DNA from: Rotaria macrura
Taxonomy: Eukaryota > Rotifera > Eurotatoria > Philodinida > Philodinidae
Length of the DNA stretch: 64,000 nucleotides
Assembly: GCA_900239685.1 (NCBI GenBank)
Contig: OENT01000144.1
Coordinates: 62,001-126,000 of the forward strand
Reading direction: 5' to 3'
Part shown: piece by piece, positions 37,299 to 48,768 of the stretch
Layout of the letters: every line of letters starts with the position of its first letter
How positions within the stretch are numbered: position 1 is the first letter of the stretch
Program-made: the position numbers and the translations under genes
The notes under the pieces: generated by a model
Databases searched by the model: none
The model's input: the letters and a program-made list of their open reading frames with translations, nothing else
What the model was told of the DNA's origin: nothing

Positions 37299-38051
37299 AT
37301 GGACAGTGACTTTATGCCTGCTAGTGATCCTGAAGATGTAAGTAGAAGAAACAAAAAACACATATACTTTCATTCGTAGTATAACTTGTCATCCATAAAT
37401 TAGATCAAAGATTTTCTTCACAATTGTGGTCTCATACCACTGAATGATTATTACAGTAAATCTAGAAATAAATCTTTTAAATTTTTACTTTAATTGAATT
37501 CTTTTAGAACAAGTAAGAAAAATGTTAAAACGTCAACGACAATCACCTAAGACAATCAATGAACAAATACAGAGAAAATTAGCTGAAAATGGTATTCATA
37601 AAGATGACTTATCGAAAAATATATCAGTAATAAATATATTCAATTGTGTGCATGAACATAACTTATGTGTAAATTTTCTTTAATAGTTATTGTGTCCTCG
37701 AAAACGAACTTCGTTCTCGCCAGTAATCACTCGTAAACGAGGTGAGAACGAAAGGCTTTTCTTTTATTAGATAAACATTAACGAAATGATTACTTGATCT
37801 TTTTGCATAGGAAAGGCAATTAAAAAACGAACACCTTCAGCAACTCAAGTAGCTACCATAACAACTACAGTAATTACAGCAACAACAATTGATACTATCG
37901 AAGTAGTAAGAGAATTATATTGTAATCGAAATGTTAAAATTATTTTTTTTTTCTCTAGCCAATAGAAAAAATCACCAATGATACAAATACAATCGACGAT
38001 GATCAACCGTTAGATTTACGTTTACGAACTCAAATTGTTGGTAAATTGTAA
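37299..38051 (+). CDS. Small unrecognised protein, 149 aa, six exons
   Basis: Exons 37299-37337, 37404-37455, 37508-37626, 37687-37741, 37811-37902 and 37959-38051 join in frame through introns of 52-69 nt. The first about 65 residues are helical-looking: an acidic start 'MDSDFMPASDPED', then 'IKDFLHNCGLIPLNDYY' and 'QVRKMLKRQRQSP'. The middle is basic and could be a nuclear localisation signal ('CPRKRTSF', 'TRKRGKAIKKRT'). A Thr/Ile-rich linker and an acidic stretch ending 'DDDQPLDLRLRTQIVGKL' follow. Basic, small and multi-exon suggests a nuclear protein, but I do not recognise the family. An AATAAA lies about 70 bp after the stop. Confidence 0.72.
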
Positions 38052-41000
38052 TCAGGAAATTGATGAAACATACGTTTCGTTGTTAGTCAGATAAATAATG
38101 TTTTGTTTATTCTATGTTTAATAAAATATGTATTCTTGACCATGAGAAAAATGATTTATTTTTCTTCGTCTGAAATTTCATTCGCTTAGAATAATAAACA
38201 TATAATATCATTAATCACAAGCTTTGCATTCCCTTGAAAGTCGATTTTCGCCTCGACACATTTAATCTCGAAATAGTTTAATAATCTATACATATATCCA
38301 ACAACCAGATGGAAAGAATTTGTTTGATATGTTAAAATTCTCTGTAAAAACTTATATACTTCTTACTTTAATGACATGATTATATGTCAAATTACAAAAT
38401 CTGTTGAAGAGTCTCATGCTATTAATTTTTAATTCTTTTTCCAGAATGAAAAATTGATGTGTGAAGCATAACAAAATAATTTAACAAAAGGAAATCTCTA
38501 TAGTTTTTTTCTTTTCTTATCAAAAAGTCTAATTTTAATAAAAGTCAAGAACTTCATGAGATCGACTCTTCTCACATTCAGTTATTCATAAAAAAAAAAA
38601 GAAATAAAAATTCACGGCAAATTTCAAATAAGTCATGCTCATTCAATGATATTCAAATGTTCATATATGAGAATTGACATTGAACGTTAGAATAATTAAG
38701 AAAAGTTTTGCGTGAGTTTAGTGAAACGAAAAGTATGTGACAAATATGTTTTGAACCATTCAAACATACTCATACAATGTCAAAGTAACAATAATAATAA
38801 TGAATGGATCATGATGCTGAACAAAAAAACAAGAATCTAGATGTTGAAATGGAAGAATGATTAATATCAATTTACGACGAGAAGAATCATCGTAGAAGAT
38901 TTATCATCTCTATAAACATGTGGTATGTCAGGAAAATATACATTTCTATTCTTTCACGTATCATAACTGGATAGTAATTATTCTGACACATGCTATATAG
39001 GAATGACAGTGAGTTTTATGATTGATAGACAGCTATTCACGGCATGAAATTTATCAGTTAGTACTGAAACAGGAAGGCATCTATATTTATGTTGAGCTAA
39101 TTCTCATGCTTATGGATTCAATCTGTAGGTTCTCTATAAGCTTTTTCTTTTTGTATATCAATAGTATGATGCAATGAAAGATTTGTTCTATGTTATAATA
39201 GAATTCAAATTTATTCATACTAATTTTGTTAGAAATAAACGTATTTCAGTTAACATATATCGATCGGATTGATTTATTTCGATAGAAAAATTTATGGAAT
39301 TCTATAAAAAAAATTTAGTACGATTATGAACGATTCAAGTAATAGAAAACGATGAATTTATTGATTAATGTTTCTCAATATGCAATAGATTAAACTTTTT
39401 AAAAAACTTTATATTAGCTTGAAATCTCAATTTCTAAAGCAATATTTCAAATGTCCTATTGAAGTTCAAACAACGTCGAGTTGTTCTAGTTGCTGTTGTT
39501 TTTTTTTTATAGATATTTACTGAAGCAAATATCATCGGCTTTATGAACGATGAATGTTTATATTTATGATGTTTTATGTCGCATGAAATCATCATCATAC
39601 ACAAAACATTAAACACGCCATAAAAAAATAATCACTTTGTTTTATTTTTAATTTCCTAATAACAGGTCAGGTTGCTCGAAGAAATCAAATATGGTTTTTC
39701 TTATTTTTTACAAACTTGTCAATTTGGAAGTTACTTTGCTTTTTTTTATTCTCTTTCATCCAATCATTTTAGTCTGTTTGTTTTGTTTTTTTCCACTTCT
39801 CACAATAATTATGGAACATATATATTTAAATCAAAATGTGTTAGAAAAAAAAATCGACATTATACTTCATAATTTTTATTGAAACCAGACATACGTATAT
39901 ATGTATATATACTGATTAATATTAATCTGTTTATTTTGTCTGTCTTGAGAAAAGATTATTTTATTTTATCAACAAATAACAAATCATTTTCATTAATAAA
40001 CATCTGCTTTTCGTTGTCCTTCTTATAGCGAAGAGCTGGCTGAGTATTGATTCTGATTACACATGCTCCCTTAAGCTCGTTCTTTCAAGACTAAGTAAGA
40101 CATCCAAAATAAGTGCACGTATTTGCGTCAAATCTTAATATAATGATATTGTAATTTGAAAAAAAAAAGAAAAAGGTTGATTCTCATGTTTGATCACATT
40201 CAAATGATCAAAAGGTATACATCACTATACTTATATGGACTTCAAATGAATATGGGGGAAGAAAGTGTTGGAAAGAACGTTTCTCACTAGTTGTACTATG
40301 GGACAATGAAGAAAACGAGGATCGTCCTATAAATAATTTCTTCTCGACTAAGTAAAGCCATTATTTTTGCCTTTTCTTTTCTCCGTCTTTTTTTCAGCTC
40401 ATCAGCACTGGGTTTTTGACACTCGGCAGTAATGCTACAACGATCTTACTCTTTTTTTCTTCTTGTTTTATTCTCTCTATGAGAAAGAGAGGAACGAGAG
40501 TGAGAGAAAAAAAAAACTGCGCACACGTACATAACACATTTTCTCCATAAAATATGTTACTCTCTAGTGTGCCCATTAGACAGTTAAGAGGTGAGGACAC
40601 TCATTAGTGGTTTATTGACAAAGGCAACGAAAGTAAAGCAACTTGTCAGAATAATTTTTATTCTAAATAATACTTGAAGAGTATCACAAAATCAGAAGCA
40701 TCTTTAAACAAAGTAACCGTGTCATCAACAATTTGTCTCATTAATCATCCAGGTATGTCAATGAATAATGCTATTCATATCATTTTCTTTTTGAAATCTT
40801 ACATACCAACAGTCACTGACAATAGGCGTTGATTATTATCTTATTCATCATAGTATGAGTATAGGAAAACAATAGTAGAGCAAAAAAAAACGAAGAACGA
40901 CATTCATAAAAGAAGAATAATCGACTATTTCTAATTCAATAAGAATTCCAAGAAGAAGAAAAACAGATGAAAGATTACGCATTACCAACTCGTCGAGTAT

Positions 41001-43106
41001 TCCTGAAATTTGTTTTTTTGTTGTTGTTCTAATTTGTACTCTTCTATATTAAGGGTAAACGAAAAACAATTAAAGTTATATTCACTCTCGTGTTTTTTCC
41101 TGTATGACATGAATTAAAAATTCAAACGTTGTTCATGCAATATTTATTTATTCTCTTAACACACATATTCATATTATTCTAACACTAGGAATAAGATTTT
41201 CTTTTTTTACATTCTGATTATGTGATTTGAAGATTAAGTAAGATGGTCGATACATAATTTAATCGAGGCCTTGAATTCATCCATATTTATGTTGTTGATG
41301 ATAGAAGATGTTCTATCGAGAGTGTTTTCTTGTCGTTCTGAATACTATGAAGCACAGCGAACATGTTAGTATGTACGGAGAAAAAAAAAACATCAACAAT
41401 CGAGTCCGATTACTATCTTAATGATGGGATGGGAATGGAAGACAGAGAGAAAATCAGTAAATCAAGTAAAATTTGCTATCGAAGAGAAGAATATTGACTA
41501 ATATTAATGATCTTCTAACATTCGTCTCAAGAGTCACGCAATTCATTCGATTGGATATGTCAGATTATTCTATAAGAAAAACTAGAACATGTAAAACAAA
41601 TCAATTCTTGTTTTACATGGCATGGGATATATAAAGTTATGCTATCATTCTCTCATTCGTTTTTAGATTTAGTGTGAATAGTCCTTATATTTTATTGTCG
41701 GTTATTTGAGAACTATGCAAATATCAAAAGAAAACTAAGTGAATAGACATTACATTAGACGTCGTATATTAACAGATTTCGATATCATATTTCATCAGAA
41801 AAAAATCTTTCCTAGTTTGTATATAAATTTGATTAAATCTTGGACCATGAAAATGCTTCTTTTTCTTGTCTCTAAATTGATTCGTAGACTACGTGTTGAT
41901 ACTCTATCATGGACCATTCGACGATTTTCTCTTTTGTATTCTATCAGGTTCTTCAAGAGTAGTATTATCAAGTTTCCGTCTGTTTTTTTTCCCCGTAATT
42001 GCCATCAAAAATTGCCGGAAACTGTAGAAAGTCTAATGCTATTTTTTTTTGTTGTTGCTTTTGCCAAGATTTGCTTTTTGAGACAGAGCAAAAGTTTCAT
42101 GATATAAGTTACATGAGTAGAATATCAATGCATCGTTATGTGTCAGCGATGTTTCATCATTTATTTAAATAACTAAATCAACAAATAATAGATGTTGAAA
42201 GACTCGGAAAATTCTTTTTTTTTCCTATGCTCTAATTAAATATTCTCTCAATAATCTTCTAATGAGTTCATTATCGTTCATGCAACCATTGAATTTTTTT
42301 TTCTTGTATTAAGTAATGAAAATTGGTTGCCCGATGTCGTGCTCAATCGAAGTACATACCTATAGTTCATACAGCTCATTAATAGAAATTCTTTTATAAA
42401 ACATTCATCGTCATACAGCTAAAGTAGAAATAAACCGATTGGAAAATGATTAGAATATTTTCTTAATAAGATATACTTAGAATTAGAATAAGATTTTTTT
42501 TTTCTTGATGTTAGACTTTTCTAGTGACTTCTAGGAAGATGAAATCTACTCGAACTCTTCGATAATAGAATATATGCGTGTACGTTCAATATTGAATTAA
42601 GTTCTAAATAAGTGATACCTATAGTTTTCTTTTCTCTGCAATAGCACACACATATTTTTATACTTTGATTTTGTTAATTCGCTGTCAAAGATGTAGCTTG
42701 AATGAATTTTGCTAATTAGTAGACTTCTGACAAATTTTGAACGTAATAAAGAACTTTAGTATACATACGAGTGTGATTAGTGAGAAAACATATACATGCT
42801 GACATCATTAACATTATGAGAGTATGTTTAATTTTTAGACATCGTCCTATGTTACAATAGGAATGTGTACATTGTATCTGAGTTTCCAAAGTTTCTCTGT
42901 TTTTTTTTGTTTTCGAGGTAACTGTGTCCTCATGGAATTCTATAATTGAGATACTATTTGTCGAGCTTAGTATGTGTGTGTTCTGTTTTTGACAGGTGGT
43001 CTTAATGCGTGAAATTATTGTTAAAATTTAATAGGAAGTTACTTTCTAAAAGTAGTTTTCTTTTTTCATTTTAAAGGAAGATTGCACTATCAAATACAAA
43101 CTTAAT
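38052..43106. other. 5-kb gene-poor region
   Basis: Several open frames (39672-39882, 40394-40600 minus, 41739-42107) lack motifs and splice support. The segment 40430-40560 is richer in G+C and has GA/CT runs. An acceptor-like 'ttttaaag' just before 43079 suggests that the next gene has a spliced 5' leader originating somewhere here. Confidence 0.5.
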
Positions 43107-43901
43107 ATGCAAAAACCATTGCCATCATTATCAGAAACAACTCGTATTGAAGTGAATGTTTCTGAATTTTCTCGTGGTGAAGTATCTGTTAAACTTCGAC
43201 GTGATAATACAATACTTGTACATGCATTACATCTTGATCAATTTGCCACGGACAATTTTTTTCGTAAAGAACTAGTTAAAACATTTCCTTTACCAATTGG
43301 TGCTGACATTGATAAAATACATTCTGTTATACGTAATACAGGTATATTAACTATTGACATACCTATGCTAAGAGATAACGATGCTATACGACGTTCACAT
43401 GATCAATTGTTGAACTCAATGGATCAATCAATAAAACAAACGAAAAGCGATTATAATCGTTCGAATTCACACGGTGACGTTATAAAATCGAATCATCAAA
43501 CAATACGACCACCACCAATGACAGTTCCAAAACGCACAGGTAGTCTTGGTGATATTGATTATCGTCAATATTCTCAAAATTCTTCTAACTTTAATATAGC
43601 AGATTTTTTACAATCGAAATTTCACCCAACATTTACGCCGAATGGCAAAAAATTAATATTAAAAGTTGACACACGTGGGTATGAACCAGAAGAATTAACT
43701 GTACGTTTACTTGATAGTAATCTACTAGTACAAGGAAGAAAAAAAACTTCAGTAAACACAAAAAAACATCATAATAAACAATTTAGTCAAAGTATACGTC
43801 TACCAGATGGTATTGATAAGTATAATGTTACATCACAAGTTATGGAAAATGGAGTTCTTGTTATTGATATACCTTTGCTTAATTCAGTTCTATATCAATA
43901 A
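43107..43901 (+). CDS. Two-domain alpha-crystallin (small heat-shock) protein
   Basis: A single coding exon encodes 264 residues with two alpha-crystallin-like beta-sandwiches: ACD1 about residues 13-87 and ACD2 about 181-257. Each ends in the characteristic G-[IV]-L-x-I-D-I-P strand ('GILTIDIPML', 'GVLVIDIPLL'), and each has the preceding 'F...LP.G.D' block ('FPLPIGAD', 'IRLPDGID'). The linker (about 90-180) is polar and Arg/Ser/Asn-rich. Small heat-shock proteins are ATP-independent chaperones that hold unfolding clients. Most carry one ACD; two-ACD forms are known in parasitic flatworms (the Sm-p40 and Tsp36 type). I see no clear heat-shock element upstream. The start is the first ATG after a possible leader acceptor, and an AATAAA lies near 43957. 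It could instead be a divergent HSP20-fold protein without chaperone activity. Confidence 0.85.
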   Translation: MQKPLPSLSETTRIEVNVSEFSRGEVSVKLRRDNTILVHALHLDQFATDNFFRKELVKTFPLPIGADIDKIHSVIRNTGILTIDIPMLRDNDAIRRSHDQLLNSMDQSIKQTKSDYNRSNSHGDVIKSNHQTIRPPPMTVPKRTGSLGDIDYRQYSQNSSNFNIADFLQSKFHPTFTPNGKKLILKVDTRGYEPEELTVRLLDSNLLVQGRKKTSVNTKKHHNKQFSQSIRLPDGIDKYNVTSQVMENGVLVIDIPLLNSVLYQ

Positions 43902-46423
43902 TGAGACTACACATTTATTTATGTGTGCATGTATTTGATAGAATATTGAAAAAAATGAATAAAATATCTTTGCAAAACATATTTTTCAACTATTGTTAAA
44001 ACAAAAGTGAAAGGAAAAAAATTGATCAACATTTTGTTGTTGTAAAAAATTTAATGTTTTTCTCAGATTTGATTAGAGGTTTATTTTTCTTTTTATCATT
44101 TCAGGCATTGCACAAACAACTTGAACGATCGACATAAAAATAGCTATCAAAATATTTTTCTTTTAAATTTTCCTTCTGACATTGAACACACACAAAGTTT
44201 GCCTTCACAATCGACAGAACATTGCACGTATTCATGAACAAGCGATAGAATTATTAATTTTTAAGCTAAGCTAACAAAGATATCTTATAATGAGATTAAG
44301 AAGCCGTTCAGAAGTATTTATACCTAGAGAACTTCGGAATTAAATTAGGATCGATTTGCTGTATTGTTTTGTTTCTAAATTCAGGTATCTATTAATAAAG
44401 TTAAAATTTTTATGCATTAGCTTCCGCCCACGAATAGCTCTCATAATCTATTAAATATACATATAACTTTACTCGAACAGACACTAACATCTACCAATAG
44501 AATTCGATGTTTCTATCATGCCTATAGCGAGAGTATTCATTTTGTAGACATCCGAGAAATACTTTTATTGTAACCGAAAGGCGTTTTCGTTATTTTCAGA
44601 CCACAATAATTAACTACGAGAAATGTTACAGAGAGTAGTTCCGCTTCTCGATACTTCAGCATGTACCTATAGTTAAATTAAAGATACGTATAGTACAACA
44701 TTCACAGCGATGAGTTTAAGAAGTTTATAAAAACATGATTTCGTGAAGATATTTACGAGTCTCACCAAGGTAACTTCGTATGTTTAATATAAGTTCAAAT
44801 GCTTACTTGTGCTCTCATAAATATGAAACAATAAATGCAAAATGCTAGTCCAGTGACTTTTTTCATTGAATGAAAACCTATAAAAACACCATCACATACA
44901 TATCAATTTATCCAATATGTCCAAATAATTGACATCCCTAGTGACTGATAGAAGAAATACATTCAAAACACACATGAGTATTAAAACCAATTTAGCTAAA
45001 ATATTCAGTAGCTGAGAAAAAAATTGATCTATCGTCATAATCGAATCCATAGACAGAGATTGAATAAGATTTAGAACATAGAGCTGTACTGATTTTCTTA
45101 GATTGCGTTGAACCGAAAAGTTTCTGTAGCAAAACAAGTTGACATGCTTGTTTCAATTAATGATGAATGAAGTATGGTTAACATTACAATTTTGTAATCA
45201 ACGATGATTGTCATAATCAAATGTATGCAACGATTGATAGATCATCATTTTTATTTTTCGTGTTTTATACATTGATTTAAAAATTGTTGAGCAAAAAGGT
45301 GGAAACATTTTAATTTTAATTCAAATTTCTATTGAAAACCACTGAATTCATGCATCTTACTTTCTGTCGTACTACATAAGTTTGCTAGTGTCAATTGTAA
45401 GTACAATAAATTTTATCGATGAAACAAATCATTCAAATGAAGTAGTACATATTTGAAACGTGTTCAAGCTTGATATGTAATAGCAGCAAGATGCAACATC
45501 TTGAAACTATATTTGACAAATCCTAGACTTAATCAAGATATAATGGTAACGTATTCGAGAAATATGATGTCACCTTTATTTCTTAAACGAGAATCTCTCG
45601 AGAGTGTTTAAGAATGATTGAAATGTGCCAATATATTCATCAATCGAGAAGAAACTTATTAGTGTCGACGAGAGATTTTTAGTCACGAGGTGAAAAGCCC
45701 GCTTAAGCTTACAGAGAATCATCTTTAATAACGGCTTTTGAACTAGTTTGTATGTAAAAAAGAATGAGTCGACAAAATGCATCAAGTTGACGTCATTCAA
45801 ATTCAAATTCATATTATATAAGAATAATATTATTCTTCTCTCAAATAAAAAAGAAATAATTGCAATCCAGATCAAATCTAATAAGCTCAAACGTATGAAT
45901 CACTTGATATATTTGAATTTCTATCGTCATGAAGAGTCAATATTGTATAGATCTTAGTAAAGTAAAATTACACTATATTTCTGTTGATCATAATATATTT
46001 CTATTAATGAAATCTGCTATAATCATGCATTTCAACAAGAAACAACTTCACCATCTTATCTTATTCAATATTAATCCTTCATAAGATTGAATGAAGCAGA
46101 AAGAAAAGCATTATTTTCTTCTTTTCTCTAATAGACACAATCGCAGTATATTTGTGTCGCCTCACTGACCAGATCATTCGCACTGATTATTCAAAGATAA
46201 ACATTATTATGTTGCTCGTCGATTCCGTTCTTTTTTGTTCTTCGCCTAGCATACAATTAGCAATTGATGATTCTTTTATACATCTTTATATCTGTTTATC
46301 GACATTATTTTTATCTATCAATTAGACATCCAATCATATAGACTATCGAGAAGGAAAAAAGAGAAGACATTCTTTCTCTACAAATATTAACTGTCTTATT
46401 TTTCTTAAAAATCACAATAACCG
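43902..46423. other. Gene-poor region
   Basis: No recognised gene. The open frames at 44892-45137 and 45576-45890 (minus) have no motif or splice support. The promoter of the bHLH gene probably lies at the right end. Confidence 0.5.
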
Positions 46424-46939
46424 ATGGATGAAAATATTGATGCATGGCCTTACATACAAGCTTCTTCAACAACAACGAGTTCATCATCAATAAGACCTTC
46501 TTCAATACCACCACCGCCGCCGTCATCATCATCATCATCATCGATAGCAATAGCACCACCACCAACCATACGTGAAAGAAATCGAATGCATGCATTAAAT
46601 GAAGCATTCGATGAATTACGTCGTGTAGTACCGAAAGCTAATTTACATGATCATCAACGTTTATCAAAAATAGCTACACTACGTCTTGCTATTCATTATA
46701 TTAGTTGTCTGACACAAATTCTTGATGCAAATGGCACAAAAAAACAATACCCACATCAACTTTTATCACCAGCACGTTCATCATCACCACCATTACTAAC
46801 ACCATCATTATTATCATCATCATCAACATCATATATTCAACAAGATGCATACATTATGACAAGACGTCGAGGCCAACGTTTCCGTCGACGAGCACGACAA
46901 ACAACGCATGATGAACAAATGTTTGATGAGGTTGAATAA
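46424..46939 (+). CDS. Class A bHLH transcription factor
   Basis: A single exon encodes 171 residues. The bHLH spans about residues 48-100: the basic part '[12 protein letters not shown]', helix 1 '[11 protein letters not shown]', a loop 'KANLHDHQ', and helix 2 '[18 protein letters not shown]'. The E-R-x-R core that contacts the E-box is present, and '[11 protein letters not shown]' is typical of the atonal/NeuroD/Fer/Twist superfamily. The closest look is to Fer3 and NeuroD-type proteins, but I cannot assign a subfamily. The basic region is preceded directly by a Pro/Ser tract instead of the usual Arg-rich residues. The flanks are low complexity (poly-Ser, poly-Pro) and partly encoded by trinucleotide runs. 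It would be a nuclear DNA-binding regulator acting with an E-protein partner. An AATAAA overlaps the stop. Confidence 0.9.
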   Translation: MDENIDAWPYIQASSTTTSSSSIRPSSIPPPPPSSSSSSSIAIAPPPTIRERNRMHALNEAFDELRRVVPKANLHDHQRLSKIATLRLAIHYISCLTQILDANGTKKQYPHQLLSPARSSSPPLLTPSLLSSSSTSYIQQDAYIMTRRRGQRFRRRARQTTHDEQMFDEVE

Positions 46940-48768
46940 ATTTCTTTTTTGATTTTTTGTAGAAAAATATTTCATATCTAAATTATGTAAAATAATAATT
47001 TTTTTTGTGTTGACAAAGCATTATTTATGATGGCCTTTGACTCATGATCATATTTCAAGCAAGAGTATTCCAAAGTCATAAAAACTGGAAAATGGATCAT
47101 ATAATTCTATAAGGATTATTCAGTAGACAAATGATAAATGTCATTCAGTTTTGCTAGCTAGCGCGAAAAGGAAAAAAAAATTTTTCAAGATCGCGCGGTA
47201 GAGGTCACTTCGTTGCCCACCCGTGTTCGGATCAATCGTACTCTTAGCATGAAGTTCAAAGCCTTCCATGAAAAAATAACTCAAACGTGGTGTTTGTTTT
47301 ACAAATCAAACTGAATTCATCCTATTGTATAACAGATTATTTCAACTAATTATATAAAATGTTCTTCAAGGTCAAAATAACGTTTTTATTTTTTCGTGCT
47401 AGATTAAAATAACTTCAATAGATATGCATCTTATATAATAAACTAGAAATTCATTACATGCATACTATTCATTATATACACAAATAGATAACATACCATT
47501 GGGAATCACAGTTGTTTTTCTTTTGATGATAGAAAATTTTCTGCATAATAACATTGTGAAATCTTACGTCAATGTCTGCTAGCAAGAAAACCAAAAAGTA
47601 AAAATAAAAACATCGGAACATCGATTATACTGTTCTCAATATAAATAATTGAACGGTTGACTAATGGAAAGAAATGCACGGAAGTAGCAAACGTTGATAA
47701 CATTTTGATTCATGATGTTGACATGAAAAGATTCGAATTAACCTCAAATACTGATCTCACACGCCGTTAAATACCATATACAGCTGTAATCTTAGATGGC
47801 GCTTTAGAAAACACCATTAATTGTAATCGGAAAAAAACTTCAGGCAAATTTATTTATATTGTTTTATTTGATTAAATATGCTACTTTTGTTACTATTACG
47901 GACATGCTTGTTAACGTGATTCTGTCATGTACTTTACTGAGTCGTGCAGTGTAATGTTAGTTCAGTTTAGTTTGATGTCGCTCGTTCCTATATAATCTTG
48001 TGATTATAACAAAATATCGCATTGATTTGTTTTTCTACACTTAAAAGAGTGTTGTTTTCTATGAACATTATTTTTTAAATTCAGTTGTCAGAAACTATCT
48101 GAATCTAATCAACTCAGTCATCTCTAGTTAATTTCACATGACTGCCATTGTTTCAAACATCAATGCACGATCAATATATTCAAATAGGATTAAGTATGAA
48201 TGATTTTAAATGTATACGATAGCAATAATAGGATATTTTATAATAATACCAAAATCTTTGTTTTATAACATAAGGACAAAAGGAAGTTGGTTCACACTTG
48301 ATTAAGATGAACAAGTGTTTAATCAGAAGATATTTGAATATTGTTCTCGTTCTTATACATGTCAATCATACTTCTGATGAAATGCTCGAAGGGTGTGTAA
48401 CAGCCGGTGCTTTCGTATCGGATCAGTTACGATTGGGTAATCATATAGCTATGAAAGAAAAGAATGGAAAGAAACGAGAAGAAAAACAAATAAAAATGTT
48501 ATTTATTCTACGTGAGTATACAATAAATTTTCTTGCCGAATATTTTTTTTTCTTTTATTTCTGTTCGTATCTTCATTTCTTGAATCGAGAGAAGAGAAGA
48601 TTCGTGTTTATAATGAAATAATAGAATAGATTAGGCCGAAATCTAGCTTATAGCTCTCATATCTGCAATCATTCAACATCGTTCATGCATGTCTTTCTCT
48701 ATTTAAATATGTTCATTGTAATTTTTTTAGATTATCATAGAAATTAACAAGTCCGATCAATCGAATAC
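46940..48768. other. Gene-poor region
   Basis: Contains a small GC-richer patch around 47180-47250 ('gatcgcgcggtagaggtc') that I cannot identify. The open frame at 48298-48621 has no recognisable feature. An acceptor-like 'tttttttag' ending at 48730 suggests a spliced 5' leader for the next gene. Confidence 0.45.

Noticed and set aside
41739..42107. 122-codon plus-strand open frame
   Set aside because: Arg/Phe/Ile-rich composition typical of translated A+T-rich noncoding DNA; no ATG at its start, no motif, no splice partner.
45576..45890. 104-codon minus-strand open frame
   Set aside because: Low-complexity hydrophobic/Lys composition, no recognisable domain and no supporting splice sites.
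46311..46607. 98-codon minus-strand frame opposite the bHLH gene
   Set aside because: Poly-Val/Met/Leu runs are the antisense of the Ser/Pro trinucleotide tracts of the bHLH coding exon.
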